Source: Quillaja saponaria (lineage: Eukaryota > Streptophyta > Magnoliopsida > Fabales > Quillajaceae). Taken from it: 64,000 nucleotides of DNA. The translations under genes were made by a program, and so were the position numbers. Shown here piece by piece: positions 1-11,551 of the stretch. Numbering within the stretch: the stretch's first letter is position 1; each line of letters opens with the position of its first letter. The notes below the pieces were generated by a model. It had not been told where the DNA came from and did not search any database. It saw only the letters and a program-made list of their open reading frames with translations. Location of the stretch: NCBI GenBank assembly GCA_029379385.1, contig CM055617.1:6696001-6760000 (forward strand), given 5' to 3'.

Positions 1-223
1 CTCCAAAAAGAGTTCCCTTGGAGGCTTGGATCCATTTCTGATACAAATCATCCATAAATTTAGCTGGAAAAAGAAAGAAGAAGGCAGCCCATGCAATGAA
101 AATCACCCACATCACGAACTTGAGAATCCATTTTGCAGATGGTACAAGCAGAGGTATGTTCTTGGCGAAGCCAGTTCCAACACATCGGCAAAGAAGTGAG
201 TTATGAGCAAGGTGTTCATCCAT
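1..223 (-). CDS. FRO: Ferric reduction oxidase (FRO), N-terminal part, runs off the window
   Basis: This is the 5' end of a gene read leftwards, with its start codon at 221-223 and 74 codons before the window edge. The product begins MDEHLAHNSLL. It then has a hydrophobic, tryptophan-containing stretch at about residues 30-52 (WILKFVMWVIFIAWAAFFF) followed by FPAKFMDD and a KGTLFG block. The MDEH start, the LKF-MWV membrane helix and the W-x-x-x-S-x-GTLFG block match the start of plant ferric-chelate reductases of the FRO6/7/8 type. These membrane flavocytochromes move electrons from NADPH to Fe(III) or Cu(II). The diagnostic heme, FAD and NADPH motifs lie outside the window, so the family call rests on the N-terminus only. 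The start is the first ATG after an upstream region of unrelated, AT-rich character. Confidence 0.7.
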   Translation of the reverse strand, partial: MDEHLAHNSLLCRCVGTGFAKNIPLLVPSAKWILKFVMWVIFIAWAAFFFLFPAKFMDDLYQKWIQASKGTLFG

Positions 224-2029
224 GGATGACAATGGCAAGAAAAGGAACAAACTTTTCAATTGCCCTCAAATTTACTCGATAATCCTAGATAGCCCACAAC
301 TCTTATATATACAAGGAAGCTAAAAAAACCCAAAGTTTGTTCCGTAAACATATGAACAAGTTGTATAATCAAAGACTGGGATAGTACGGATGACACACTA
401 TGAACCACTGATTCTTTTTGCGAATGCTATCTGAAACGAATGTATTCCATCCAGAGGTATCAGAGTAGAGTAGAATGCATGAGTATCCAACATAAATAGT
501 GAATGCAGACAAGTATGAAACTGACTTCGTACCAATTACTCAGTGGTAGTCCTGGTGGACAAAGTTACAAATTTAAAGAAATAATGACCGTAAAAAAGGG
601 AAAAAGAAAATATTTGAAATGTGGTGTTGGGTATTATTAGCCTTGCCCAAGTAAGAAGAACGCTACAGAAAGAAAAGGAGATGCAAATATAGTGTCGTGC
701 AGAGTTTCTTTTCTTCTTTGAAGCCAAAAGTACTGTGAGAAACGCAGGGTGACGGATTTTGTCGTGGACTGATGGAGGACCCAGAAATACAGAATACCAG
801 TCTAGACAAAAAAAATGTAAAAGAGGAATCCGAGGCCCAAAACTGAGATTCCCTCAACTTTTTTTTTCTTTGTTCTCTCAGTGGAAATATAGGGACGCAA
901 AGCATGAAAACCCCTGAAGCGACGCTAATGACAACTGGTTTCTGTGTACAAAATTGCCTTGGCCACTCCTAAATATTAACTCATAACAATAATAAAGCTT
1001 TATGTTTTGGTAATTAAAACTTTTTTAGTCATGTTTAGAGCCAGTTTTATATACAGATTGCAAAGTCCGATTATCATTAAAGAATTTAATGTGTGAATTG
1101 AAAGCATTTAGTTTCTTAAAAGATTACAATAGATACAAATCAAAAAAATTTCTCAATTAATAAAAATAGTTATATATATATATATATGAGTTTTTTGCTT
1201 TTTAGATATCATGTGACATTAAAACTATTTAATTACCCTTCATCTTTTTATATATTAGCCATTATCTCTAACTTAATTTTCTCACAAATTTTTTAAGTTA
1301 AAAAATTTGAATTATTTTATTTATATACTTTATTATATTATATAATATGATATTCATATAGTTATTATTGCAATACATTATTAATAATATAACATGTATA
1401 AAAATATTTTATTAATAACTAATGCAACATGCAAATCAAATATTATTGTTAATTGCATATCAAATGACTTATAACCAATTTGATTATTATAATCTGACTT
1501 ATCAGTTATCACCAATTTGATTATTACAATTTGTACACCAAACTTCCCTTAATATAACCTTTAAAAATACTTATCACAATTAAGTTTTAAAATTTTGGTA
1601 TGTCCTAAATAGAGATTTTGTCTTTTTGCCACAAAATTAAAGCCAAAAAATCTTATTTCTTTTGTATGATAAGCCTTTTTATGGAATTTTTTTTTTTTTT
1701 TGGTCAATTGGATCTTGTTTATAACTGGGAACTAGTTATAAATGAAAATTTTATTTTCTACACTAATTTTATAAATGAAAAATTAAGAAATAGCTCCCGA
1801 GGAGATGAACCATTGACGTCTCTCTTTTCCTTTCTATTTCTTTCTGGAATCCATTGGACGTTTGTGGGCTGTTAGGATTTGATATCTCATCTAGTCTTTT
1901 TTCAGGACTTCATTCAATGCACGTAAGGTTACTTTTCTTTCTTTTCTTTTTTTCATGTAATGTTACTTTTTTTTTTTCTTTCTTTTTTTCCAAATGAGTG
2001 TGCATGTAATATTTTACTACTTAGTTGAA
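224..2029. other. FRO 5' flank and AT-rich intergenic DNA
   Basis: No gene is supported here. The part next to the FRO start (224-960) is of mixed composition and should hold its leader and promoter. No clear TATA box could be assigned. From about 960 on the sequence is strongly AT-rich with T-runs at 1687-1701 and around 1966-1990 and a short (TA)n tract near 1171. Short open frames in this stretch have no recognisable protein features. Confidence 0.6.
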
Positions 2030-2930
2030 ACTCTATTCATTAACAATACACTGAATTATAAAAGAATAATAATAATTTTATTCTTAATTTACGTATGACT
2101 CACGTTATTGGTTATAGGTTATTATAACATTGATAGTGATTTATTTTTAATGACATATTTTGTCATTATAATTATGAAATTAATTTTTTTATAATTAATT
2201 TTTGATATACTCATGACCCGTATTGATCAATAGTGATTTAATATTTAATGACATGTTTGTCACTATAATTATAAAAATAAAGAATAAATAATTTTTAAAG
2301 TAATTTTATTTTTAATTTACTTATGAGCTAGACTATTGGTATTAGATTATAAGAGCACAAATAGTGATTTAATCTGTAAATCATAAGTAGTGATTTTTGA
2401 CATATAACTAATGACTTTGGGTAATATAATACATAAATCATTATTAATTTAATTATGTAAGGATTAAATTTGAAAATAGTACCTAATCATGAAAAAATAA
2501 ATTGCATTTAATGCTAATGATTATAATGCATAAATCATTAGTAATCTTATGACATGTAACTAATGATTTTGAGAACATAATGCATAAATCATAATTAATT
2601 GAATTCCTTAAGTATTAATATTAAAATTAATCTTTAATCATAAATTAAACAAAAGTGGCATTAAATACTAAATCATAAGTAGTGATGTTATATGATACAA
2701 GTTTAATAATCTTAAAATTAAAATGCATAAATCATAACTAATTAGATTAGTAAATAATTAATTTTGAATTTCATTATTAATCATGAATTAAATACAAGTC
2801 TCATTTGATTTTATATAATAGACACTAATCTTAAACTCTATTACTAATAATCTTAAGAATAAGGTATGTAATATATAATTAATTAGATTAGTTGACAATT
2901 AATTTTAAAATTAATGCTACAATTAATCAC
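2030..2930. repeat. Degenerate AT-rich tandem repeat array
   Basis: Two motifs recur. ATAGTGATTTA-like blocks, followed by TTTAATGACAT and GTCA(T/C)TATAATTAT, occur near 2131, 2230 and 2361. ATGCATAAATCAT followed by AATTA occurs near 2430, 2529, 2580, 2722 and, decayed, 2866. The last intervals are roughly 142-150 bp. The copies are heavily diverged, so this is an old array or a stack of old element fragments. No coding potential is visible. Confidence 0.45.
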
Positions 2931-3985
2931 ATGTGAAAAAGAATTCAGAAAGAAAATATTTTAAAAAATAAAATATAAATACATGAAAAAAAAAAATCAT
3001 GCGAATAAGAGAGGGAAAAAATAAAAAGACATGGAATAATTTAAGTCAATTAAACATAACTAATTCTTTTATAAAAAATTTTTCAACATTTTGATATTTT
3101 TAAGTAAATTTGGCTTCTTTGATTCTCAAATCAAGTCATCTACTAATGAGATGTGTAGTGTATCATTATTATAATATTTTAAAGAATTTTTCTAATGAAT
3201 GTCCATAGGGTATTTGTTAAGGTAATAAAAATAGAAATTTTATATTATTAATTAGAGTGATTGACTATGATTTGAGTGTTACGTAATAAATAATTTTTTA
3301 TTTTTGAAATATTTTAAATTTTAAAACTCATATTTATTATATTATTTGAGTATTAGTTAGAAAAATTCTATTTTCAAATTAACAACTGTAATTTTTTGAA
3401 AATCGATGTGTAAATGCCTTTTTAATGAGTGCACGATGTGAGATCAAATCATGAGTTTTTGTTTTAATAGTTATAGGTGTTCCATTGATGGGACTTGCAA
3501 CAAAGAGATTTTGATTTTATATATTTTGATCTCAAAAACGAGAGAGATAAGAGTAAATAAGAGAATAGAGAAGGGAGATGAGAAAGGATTAGTTATCTTT
3601 TGATGAAGGATTTATGAGCAATTATACAAATATCAATCACAACTCAGGTATGTAGCAGTTTTTAAATTTTTTTATGATATGTATTTGTGTTTCACTTTCC
3701 AAACTTTTCTAACGGCTCCTTTATATTGATTTTTTCAAAAAATATTTGCTTATAAAATATTAAAAAATGTATGCTGACACCAAACACAACACACACCACT
3801 GCTAGACATTCACTCTTGAAGAACAAAATCGATGGATTCATTGGATAACCTCGGAGTTGTGACTGTATCCTCGAAACGAAATTATGGTATGCTAATTCAA
3901 TCCCAATCTCTTCTCCTCCTTCCCAAATTACAATTTCGAGAGAAAGATAGAAGCTTAATGAATATGCTTTTGATTGTTTGATTAG
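2931..3985. other. AT-rich intergenic DNA upstream of the GSTZ relic
   Basis: No gene is supported. An ATG at 3832 opens an 18-codon frame ending at a possible GT donor (3887). It could be a lost leader exon of the GSTZ relic, but joining it to the 3986 exon puts a stop in frame, so I do not include it. Confidence 0.5.
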
Positions 3986-6398
3986 GAGACTGGAAATTGT
4001 GAAAGGGAGGCTGCTAGCAATGAAAATAAGCTGAAGCTGTATTCGTTTTGGAGGAGCTCTACCTCTTACCATGTCGTAATTGGCCTTAACTTGAAAGGTA
4101 CATACTGACCCACTTCACTTAAACATTCTGGTAATGTTAACAGACCTCTTGAATTGGTTAACAATGGCACCTTTAAATATTAGCCAATTGTTCTAGGTTA
4201 TCGATTTCATATTTGCTTTCTTTTAACTTAATACTGTTTGCAAATCAGACTTTCTGCTATAACTTGTACAAATTGGATTTGCAATTCTACTTTTATCTCA
4301 AGCATGAAACTTGCATTTGTACAATGAGGACCAGGTATTCTTATGGAATTAGTTGATCAAGTTAACTTTTTTTTTTTTTTTTTTAACCTGTGAAGAGTTT
4401 ATGAAGCTCAGTCCTCTGGGTCATGTTCCCGTTCTTGAGGATGTGGACATAACACTTGCCGACTCTTTTGCCATCCTTTTGGCGATACTCATTTTCTTTT
4501 AGGGGTGTTTGTTTTGGGCCATAAGAAATACCCACGTGACATATGGTTCTCATTTACTTATTTCCAGGCAAACATTTCCCCGATAAAAACTTTACTTGTG
4601 TATGGTTATGCCATAAATTATTTAGGAAATAAAAATGCTTTCCAATTCCCCAGTTTAATAAACCTATTCCCAGGAAAAATGACAACCAATGTTTACACAA
4701 AATTGACATATTTTAATAAAAACTCATATTTGCAATACATAATTCACTGCAATAGAAATGTAATGATCAATTCAACCAATCATTCATCACAAGCTTGGCC
4801 AAAAGCCTACATAAATCAATTCAAATACAATTATCATTCATAAGTTTACAGAAACACGCAAATTCATACTAAACTTAAACAAATAGAAAATTACTTTACG
4901 AAAGTATAATATTGGCTATTCATACTAATTTAAACATCATTATTAAAATTATGATCTTGATAAAGATCACATAATTATCAAAGTTAGGTATTGGGGAATC
5001 CACAACTAAATTTTGAACATAATGCATCTTAAGTTTCTCAAACCCTAGCCCCACAGCCCTCAACCCCCATTGTTCACCCCATAGCCTAGATGCTTCATCT
5101 ATTAGAGGAATAATTGTCTTTAGATGTACAACGAATATATATGTTTGAATGTGTCAAAAATTGATATACCGCATTTCTTACTCATTTGATTTGTTTTTGA
5201 GTTTTTTCTTGGAAGTGACTATTTGAAAGGCATATAAAGCAATGGGGTGTTTGTTGTTGTATATAGGAATCAGCAGACTAGGATTACAAATTTAAGTTTC
5301 ATAGCCTAAATAGATATTATTGAATTTTTTACAGCTACTTCCTAAAATACAGTTATGTATTTCAACTTTTGAAGGTATATTTCTAATTTTGATATAGTAT
5401 TTCTATTTTTCTTTCCTTTTAGGACATCATGTGTAGGCTGCCAATATTGTTTCCTCAAGCATACAACCTCTTCAGACCTACAAAATCCTGGTATATATGA
5501 GAGAGATTATTTTTCTTGCATATTTTCCTTATCATTGTAAGTCAGATTCTTTTGATGATGTTAGATTCATATCATAAGTATGCTGCTTTTCCATTACAGA
5601 AGTACATTGAGGAAAAAGTTAATTAGTTCAGATGAGGAAATTGCTTGTGCTAAATATCATATTCAAAAAGGCGTCAGAGGTAAGTTTGACTCTGAGCTGA
5701 ACAATCCTCCAAACCCTGTAACACACGCACAGACACTCACAAGATAACAGACAAGCTAAAGTCATAATCTTATTTTGTTAATATTAATTCCAAACACCCC
5801 AGTTAACCATAAGGGAAGGGATGGAATTTAAATGACCTTTCAGATGCTTGATCCCATAAATTATGCACAAGGTTCTGGTTGTAATTTCAATGAAGTTATA
5901 AGCTACGTAAGGCCCTTTTTCTTGATATTCATCTCAAAATATTAAAGAGGCCAATATTTTCTTTGATTGAGTACATATACAGAACATGCTATCTTCGCAT
6001 GGTATTTTTCACCAGAGTAAAAGAGAAATAAAGTTCAAACATGACTTACAACTGAGTGCTTTGTCTTTCAACAAAATGATTAGGGGACACTCCTTATGAC
6101 TTCCATTTCTAGTTCAATGTGCTAGAAGATTTCCAACTACCTGTTAATCAGTTATTTCATGAGTCTAACATATTAACAAGGCATGTCACCCATATATTTG
6201 GTATCTATTGCCTTAGAGTTAAATTAAATATTTTGTGACTTTTGTCATATGTGCTTGTCATAGTTCTACTTAATACATAAAATTTCTGGCTGAAGGTGAT
6301 TTTAGGTTTAATCTGTTGTGTTTACATATGTTTCAGCATTGGAAAATCTTTTGAAAGAACATGCTGGAAGATATGCAAATGGGGATGAAGTTTTCCTG
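3986..6398 (+). pseudogene. GSTZ: Zeta-class glutathione S-transferase (maleylacetoacetate isomerase) relic
   Basis: Five exon-like blocks line up with plant GSTZ: 3986-4097 (KLKLYSFWRSS), 4394-4482 (MKLSPLGHVPVLEDVD then LADSFAILL), 5423-5490 (AANIVSSSIQPLQ), 5600-5679 (KYIEEKV then SSDEEIACAKYHIQKGVR) and 6337-6398 (ALENLLKEHAGRYANGDEVFL, split here by the splice at its first residue). GSTZ isomerises maleylacetoacetate in tyrosine breakdown. Several breaks are seen directly. A TAG at 5434-5436 stands where the family has Gln before AANIV. A TAG at 5624-5626 is linked to a one-base frame slip between EEKV and SSDEE. The exon for the G-x-D-Y-E-Y segment, the KYP segment after FAI and the whole C-terminal exon were not found. 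The active-site SSCxxR motif reads SSTSYH, losing Cys and Arg. I infer a dead copy; a working GSTZ may lie elsewhere in the genome. Confidence 0.85.
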
Positions 6399-7312
6399 GT
6401 TTGTTTCTCTGCTCCATTGGTTTTCATGCCTGTGGATTTTGTTTATGCTGTAGTGAAAAACCTAGGATTTGGAAACCCCTCATTTATATAATATAGCTGA
6501 AATTTTTCTACGTTCAACTGCGTATAAAAGGAGGTTCTATGTATACAGATCAGACTTAAGTTTGACTTTAATGAAGTTTCTGTCTACACTGAACATATGC
6601 AGCACACATATCTGAGCATGACATGACTTGTGTCTTTTTATTAGAAAGCTTACCTTTCTTTATTTTCAATACACTACCAAATACTCCTAAGGCTTCCACT
6701 AGCAAATCCATTCAAATGGAAGTTTCCTATCAAAACGCTTATTCTAATATGAAATTTTAGAAAAGGAAAATTGAACGACGATAATTCCCTTGCTAGATTG
6801 GTTGGCACAGAGATCATGTATACTGCAACCAACTTACCCTTTGGGATATGATCTGAATTCTGCTCCCAAACTATGGTGCTGAAGTTTTTTGGGGAATAAA
6901 GGATCAAACAGAGCTTGATATATATATATATATATATATAAAGGGGGATCATCAAACAAAGCTCTGACCATTGGGTTTTTGCCTTGGAAGGATGATTGTA
7001 TTGGTAATATTTTTCATGTCAGTCTTAGAGTTGTTATTTTAGCTTAATGTTGCTTGTCATAGTTGCATTCCTAATAGGATATAATATGTAAAACCATTTT
7101 TATTTTGGAAAAGAATAGAGAATGTGCTGAAATTGGACAAAGGACATACACTTACTAGTCAAATCTCCCGTCTGTATAATTAATCTCACATTCTTTTTCA
7201 TAAAAATAATTTTCTGTGATTGCAAAACCTAATTTCCAGGGTAAAGAAATTACTACATGACCTAGCCAAGATATTTAATGTTTTTATATCCGGCACATGT
7301 ATATATCTACTC
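6399..7312. other. Intergenic DNA with a short (TA)n tract
   Basis: This lies between the GSTZ relic (+) and the methyltransferase stop codon (-), so it should contain the methyltransferase 3' UTR at its right edge. A (TA)11 run lies at about 6918-6940. The missing last GSTZ exon was looked for here and not found. Nothing else is recognisable. Confidence 0.6.
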
Positions 7313-8683
7313 TTAGGTCATTGGTTTTTCCAATAGGGCTGAGAAATACCACTCATTTCTTTGAATTCCTCTGTCAAGCTTCATAGCAGCATTCCATCTT
7401 AGTTTGTTGAATCCAATACGATTCAACATTGGCACATAAGTTTGGTTGAGCTGTTGCCCCAAGCAGAAGAAACGATCAAGCCAGAAAAGCCCCCCTGGCC
7501 TTAACACCCTGTATATATCATACAATGTGAACTCAAGCATAACATCTGGGATCCAGTTGCTAAGAACATGCATAGAGTGCACAATATCCAGTGTGTTTTC
7601 AAAGAATGGAAGCCTTTGAGAAATACTAAGATGCATTGGTATCAAACCCCTCCACGCGATAAAGCTGTTAAACGGACCATCCAAGTTCATAGTGCTAGTG
7701 ATGATTGTGATATTCCTTTCCCTCATTCTAGCAGCAAATGTTCCAGTCCCACCTCCTATGTCAAGGCCAATTCGGATTGTACCGTGAGGTTTTGTTTCAA
7801 GAATTTGGTCTATTCCAAAATCAAGTCCACCATTGTCAAAGAGCCACCGGTTCTTCTCCCGGCCCTGCAAATGAAAGCAATCCTTGCAGTCATAGTACCC
7901 TGGCTTTTTCCTACGTTCTATTAGGCACTGGTAGCTTTTACAAGAGTAGGGATCCCAAATGATGCTAGTGTCTGGTGGTGTTTCCCAAATGCTGTCTGGA
8001 ACTGGTTTTGGTTCTACATAGTTTGTAGGGGACTTGGGGTGACATCTCCTGCGAGGAAGTGGCTCACAACCCTTTAACATGAGCATTTGAGAGAACACGT
8101 CATCTACAGGGCACTCTCCTCCAATGTCATATGTCATGTACTGGGCTAACTCCTTCTGAAACCTCAAGCAGCCTGCCCCAACTGGTGGTTGTACCTCATC
8201 TGATCTCATTCTTGGTGAGTACCCAAGTGGAAGTTTGTGAGGGCCAATGGCTAGCATTAGCTCATTGGATATCCCATTGCTTAAATCATCAATAGCAAGT
8301 TTCAAAAACTTATGGTTTTGGTTAGTAAATTGCTTGTCTTGCAGGCTGGTTAGATCGATAAGGAGAGCCTGAACAAGCAAGTTAGTGGAATTGAGTTTTT
8401 GATGCAGCTCAGCTATTATGGAATGACTGGCAGCTAGTTGAGATGTGGTGGAATTGAGTTCATGTAAGAGGGAATTTGAATCCCAGGGACTTGGAGAGAG
8501 GTGGTTAGTGTACCCAGATAAGTTCAAGTTGAAAGGACCAGTGAGAAGGTAAATGGTAAGAAGGTTAGTGAGTATGACTATCACAAGCAATTTGAGCTTG
8601 CATTTTTGGTTATGGGTGATCTGTTGCTGGGGTGTTTGCTTTCTTGGATAATCTTGAATTTGATCATGACCTCCACTTGCCAT
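7313..8683 (-). CDS. Membrane-anchored SAM-dependent methyltransferase-like protein (At1g29790 type)
   Basis: An intronless gene of 456 codons. The start chosen is the ATG at 8683 (context AAATGGC, product MASGGHDQIQ). An in-frame ATG 11 codons upstream at 8716 is also possible. One hydrophobic segment at residues about 31-49 (KLLVIVILTNLLTIYLLTG), after a basic, glutamine-rich N-terminus, suggests a type II membrane anchor. A spacer with N-x-S/T sites follows (N77, N98). The C-terminal half is a class I methyltransferase fold: motif I IGLDIGGGTGTF at about 305-316, then MNLDGPFN at about 332-339, LPFFENTLDIVHS at about 358-370 and YRVLRPGGLFWLDRFF at 391-406. The cysteine-rich block GYYDCKDCFHLQG (262-274) is typical of this plant group, which is related to the PMT/DUF248 family. 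Substrate is unknown, and I do not assign one. A TATA-like run lies at about 8836-8847. Confidence 0.85.
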   Translation of the reverse strand: MASGGHDQIQDYPRKQTPQQQITHNQKCKLKLLVIVILTNLLTIYLLTGPFNLNLSGYTNHLSPSPWDSNSLLHELNSTTSQLAASHSIIAELHQKLNSTNLLVQALLIDLTSLQDKQFTNQNHKFLKLAIDDLSNGISNELMLAIGPHKLPLGYSPRMRSDEVQPPVGAGCLRFQKELAQYMTYDIGGECPVDDVFSQMLMLKGCEPLPRRRCHPKSPTNYVEPKPVPDSIWETPPDTSIIWDPYSCKSYQCLIERRKKPGYYDCKDCFHLQGREKNRWLFDNGGLDFGIDQILETKPHGTIRIGLDIGGGTGTFAARMRERNITIITSTMNLDGPFNSFIAWRGLIPMHLSISQRLPFFENTLDIVHSMHVLSNWIPDVMLEFTLYDIYRVLRPGGLFWLDRFFCLGQQLNQTYVPMLNRIGFNKLRWNAAMKLDRGIQRNEWYFSALLEKPMT

Positions 8684-11551
8684 TTCTTTCTCACACAAAC
8701 TAAATATCCTTTGCATGAGATTGCTAATTGACAAAGTTGTTTGAAGAGAAAGACTGGTATTGACAAAGAGGAGGGAATAGAAAAGGCAAAAGGGAAATAA
8801 GGGAAAGATGGTTTCTTTAGTAGGTTCACTGGTAAGTATATATATAAGGAAATAATATACAACTTTGATCGTTACTATCACATATTCTAATAATTAAATT
8901 TCAGCATAAGATAAGACAAGTAGGATTGCGAGTGCAAAGACTAGTACAGATCAAAATCTACATGAAAGGGGACATGGGTAATGGGTCATTGTGAAGCGCC
9001 GGTTTGGAGATTTGAAGTTTGTACTCTATACTACGAATTTTGGTGAATTGCCTCTCAAAAATGGTGCAGTATTTGGTAATTACAAGGTAGACATAATTAT
9101 CTACCACTCTCTACGGATCCTACCCACTATGCAATCAATCCAAACTTTACGTATTTGATGAACAAACTACAAATGAAGTTTCCTCTTGAAAAGGTGGTGG
9201 TAACTGCAAATGCCTATTACTTTATTTGCCAAATAATAGGGGTTGAATAGATAAAACTCAACTAATTACTTTAGGGATTAATTTTAAGTGAATTGAAACT
9301 TTATGAACTTGATCTGGGTGTTTTAAGTAGTTAAATTAAAATTTGTCACAAGATACTCTTCTATATCTATTATCCTTAAAAATTATCTTAACACATGTTT
9401 ATAATCTACAAATTGTAGTTATAGAAGTTTGGTCTTGACATAGATACAATAGGGTTCTTTTAAATATAGGGTAATGGTGATGTGGGTTAAATGTTCCTTA
9501 TCAGTATGTGTAAAATACCTTACTTACCTTGCCGTTATTTATTATAAAAACTTTAGTTATAGAGGTAGCATACGTTCAAGCTATAAATTAGAATAAGTGA
9601 GAATTACAAAATAGTTCAAAACTCAATGGTTTTCCACTAAAATTGATCAAAAGCATTTGGATGATGGAATATGAATATTACATTATAGTGACAGAGAGTA
9701 TGTGGTGGTTCAAAAATAAGTGCTAGTGCATGTTCCACTAAAAAATATATTCCTACTACAAAAATTAATAAAAATAAATATATTTTGACTATATTATGAG
9801 TCCCCATCTCAAGGAATAGTATAAAAAAGAATGAAGATCCCTTCCTTCAATGTTACACAACTAACATATTCACATGCAAGTCATTGACCAAAAGAAATCC
9901 TCAAGTTCAAAAATCTAATTTTTTTTTTTTTTTTTATGAATCCAAATTCTAAAAATACTACATATTAGTGAAATATGAGCAAAAAATAAAATAAGAAGGT
10001 AATAATCAAGACTTCATCCCAAGAGAATTGACGAAAATAAATTTTGGAGGAAAGGGTGGAACAGAAGGTATGAGCATCTGACTCAATATCCCTTTGTGAT
10101 ATTGAGTTTTCTGTCATACATGGTACATGTGTCAATTTTTTTAATTTTTTTTAGAAATATATATATAAAAAATATTATAATTTTTGTATAAAATAGAGAG
10201 AAGGAAAATGTTTTAGAAGATGTTATTTTTTTAATTAAAAATAATTGATGAATTAAAGTTAATAATTTGTGAGTTTTTTTAGATAATTTTTTTAAATCAT
10301 TAAAAAAAAAAAAGACACCCTATGTTTGGACCAATATTTTTTATTTGGGCTAATTCCAATCCATTTTAATAGAAATAAAACCCATTCGCAAAGTTGCAAT
10401 ATGTAGTCTTTTTATTTCTTTTCCTCCTTTGTCCCTCTGTACATAAGATATTCCAAAACTTAGCATATCTGTTATTTCCGTTTGGTTTTCGAGAAAATGA
10501 AGGAGAATGGAAAATAAATAAATTGGAAGTGTGGGATAGTTCATACAAGTTTGGTTGTTTGTTTTAAAGTTTTCATAATAGACTGGGTTGTTGTATCACG
10601 CTCGAAACTCATCCGCATGTTTGAACAAAGTTAAGGTGGAAGAATCAGAAATTAACTTTTTCCTTACATGTTGGTATGTGAATTTTAGGATTTGTCTGAG
10701 ATTGCTCCAGGCTAAAAAAAACAGGTAAGCCCAAAATTTAGATGTTTTTTTCTGAATGAAAATAATGAGGATGTAGCTGGTGTTTTGTGTTCCACAAGTA
10801 GAAGGACTTTGCTTTGTTGAAACACCTTGTAGAAAGAAAAGAGTCTGAGTAATTTCAACACGTAGAGCTTATGTTCCCTAGCAATCAAATACGTACATGC
10901 AGAGAAAATATGAACAATCAGGGAGGTGAGTGCAAGGAGAAGAGGTTGTAGCTATTTTTGAGTTGCATGATAACAATGGAGGAATGGCATGGGGAAGAAT
11001 GAGGAATCTTATTTCTGTCAAAATAAATATAATCCCTCCAAAAAAAAAAAAAGGTCCAAATTAACATCATAATGGTGTTTTGAGGAAAAAAAAAATTAGT
11101 TTGTGAATATTTTATAGAAAACGCAATTCCATGAGAGGGTAAATTTGTAATTTGCTCCATATTTTAATTCCTTCAATAGTTCCATTCATTAAGGACTTTG
11201 TGAAACCCATAAAATCTTGGAGCAAAAGCATCAGTTATACCATTACCAACTCTGCAGCCTGCAACCTTCCTTAGTAGTCCATCTTGAACCTAATTTTGAA
11301 AGTCATTTATTTGGAAAATTCTTCATATTTCAGAATTCATTATCTGTTGATGTTCATGTAATGTAAGTTGCATAAACAAAATTCCAGTGCTACATACTTC
11401 TAAGACAGAACTCAAAGTCTCAGAAAATTTGCTTGCTGACAGAGAGAAGGGCATTGAGCAGGGGAAGTAGTTGAAATCATATTTCACAATTCATTATAAT
11501 TGATATAAATATTAATCTTCTTTTTTTTTCTTTAAACTTTGTACAAAGTAA
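8684..11551. other. Intergenic DNA between the methyltransferase and START genes
   Basis: This is the 5' flank of the methyltransferase (left) and the 3' flank of the START gene (right). It is AT-rich with A/T homopolymers near 9919, 10302 and 11039. No exon-like block with a recognisable protein signature was found on either strand. Open frames at 10350-10548 and 10918-11160 look like chance frames. Confidence 0.6.

Noticed and set aside
3692..4072. 126-codon open frame on the minus strand
   Set aside because: It is antisense to the first GSTZ relic exon and its flanks; the plus strand carries the recognisable KLKLYSFWRSS signature.
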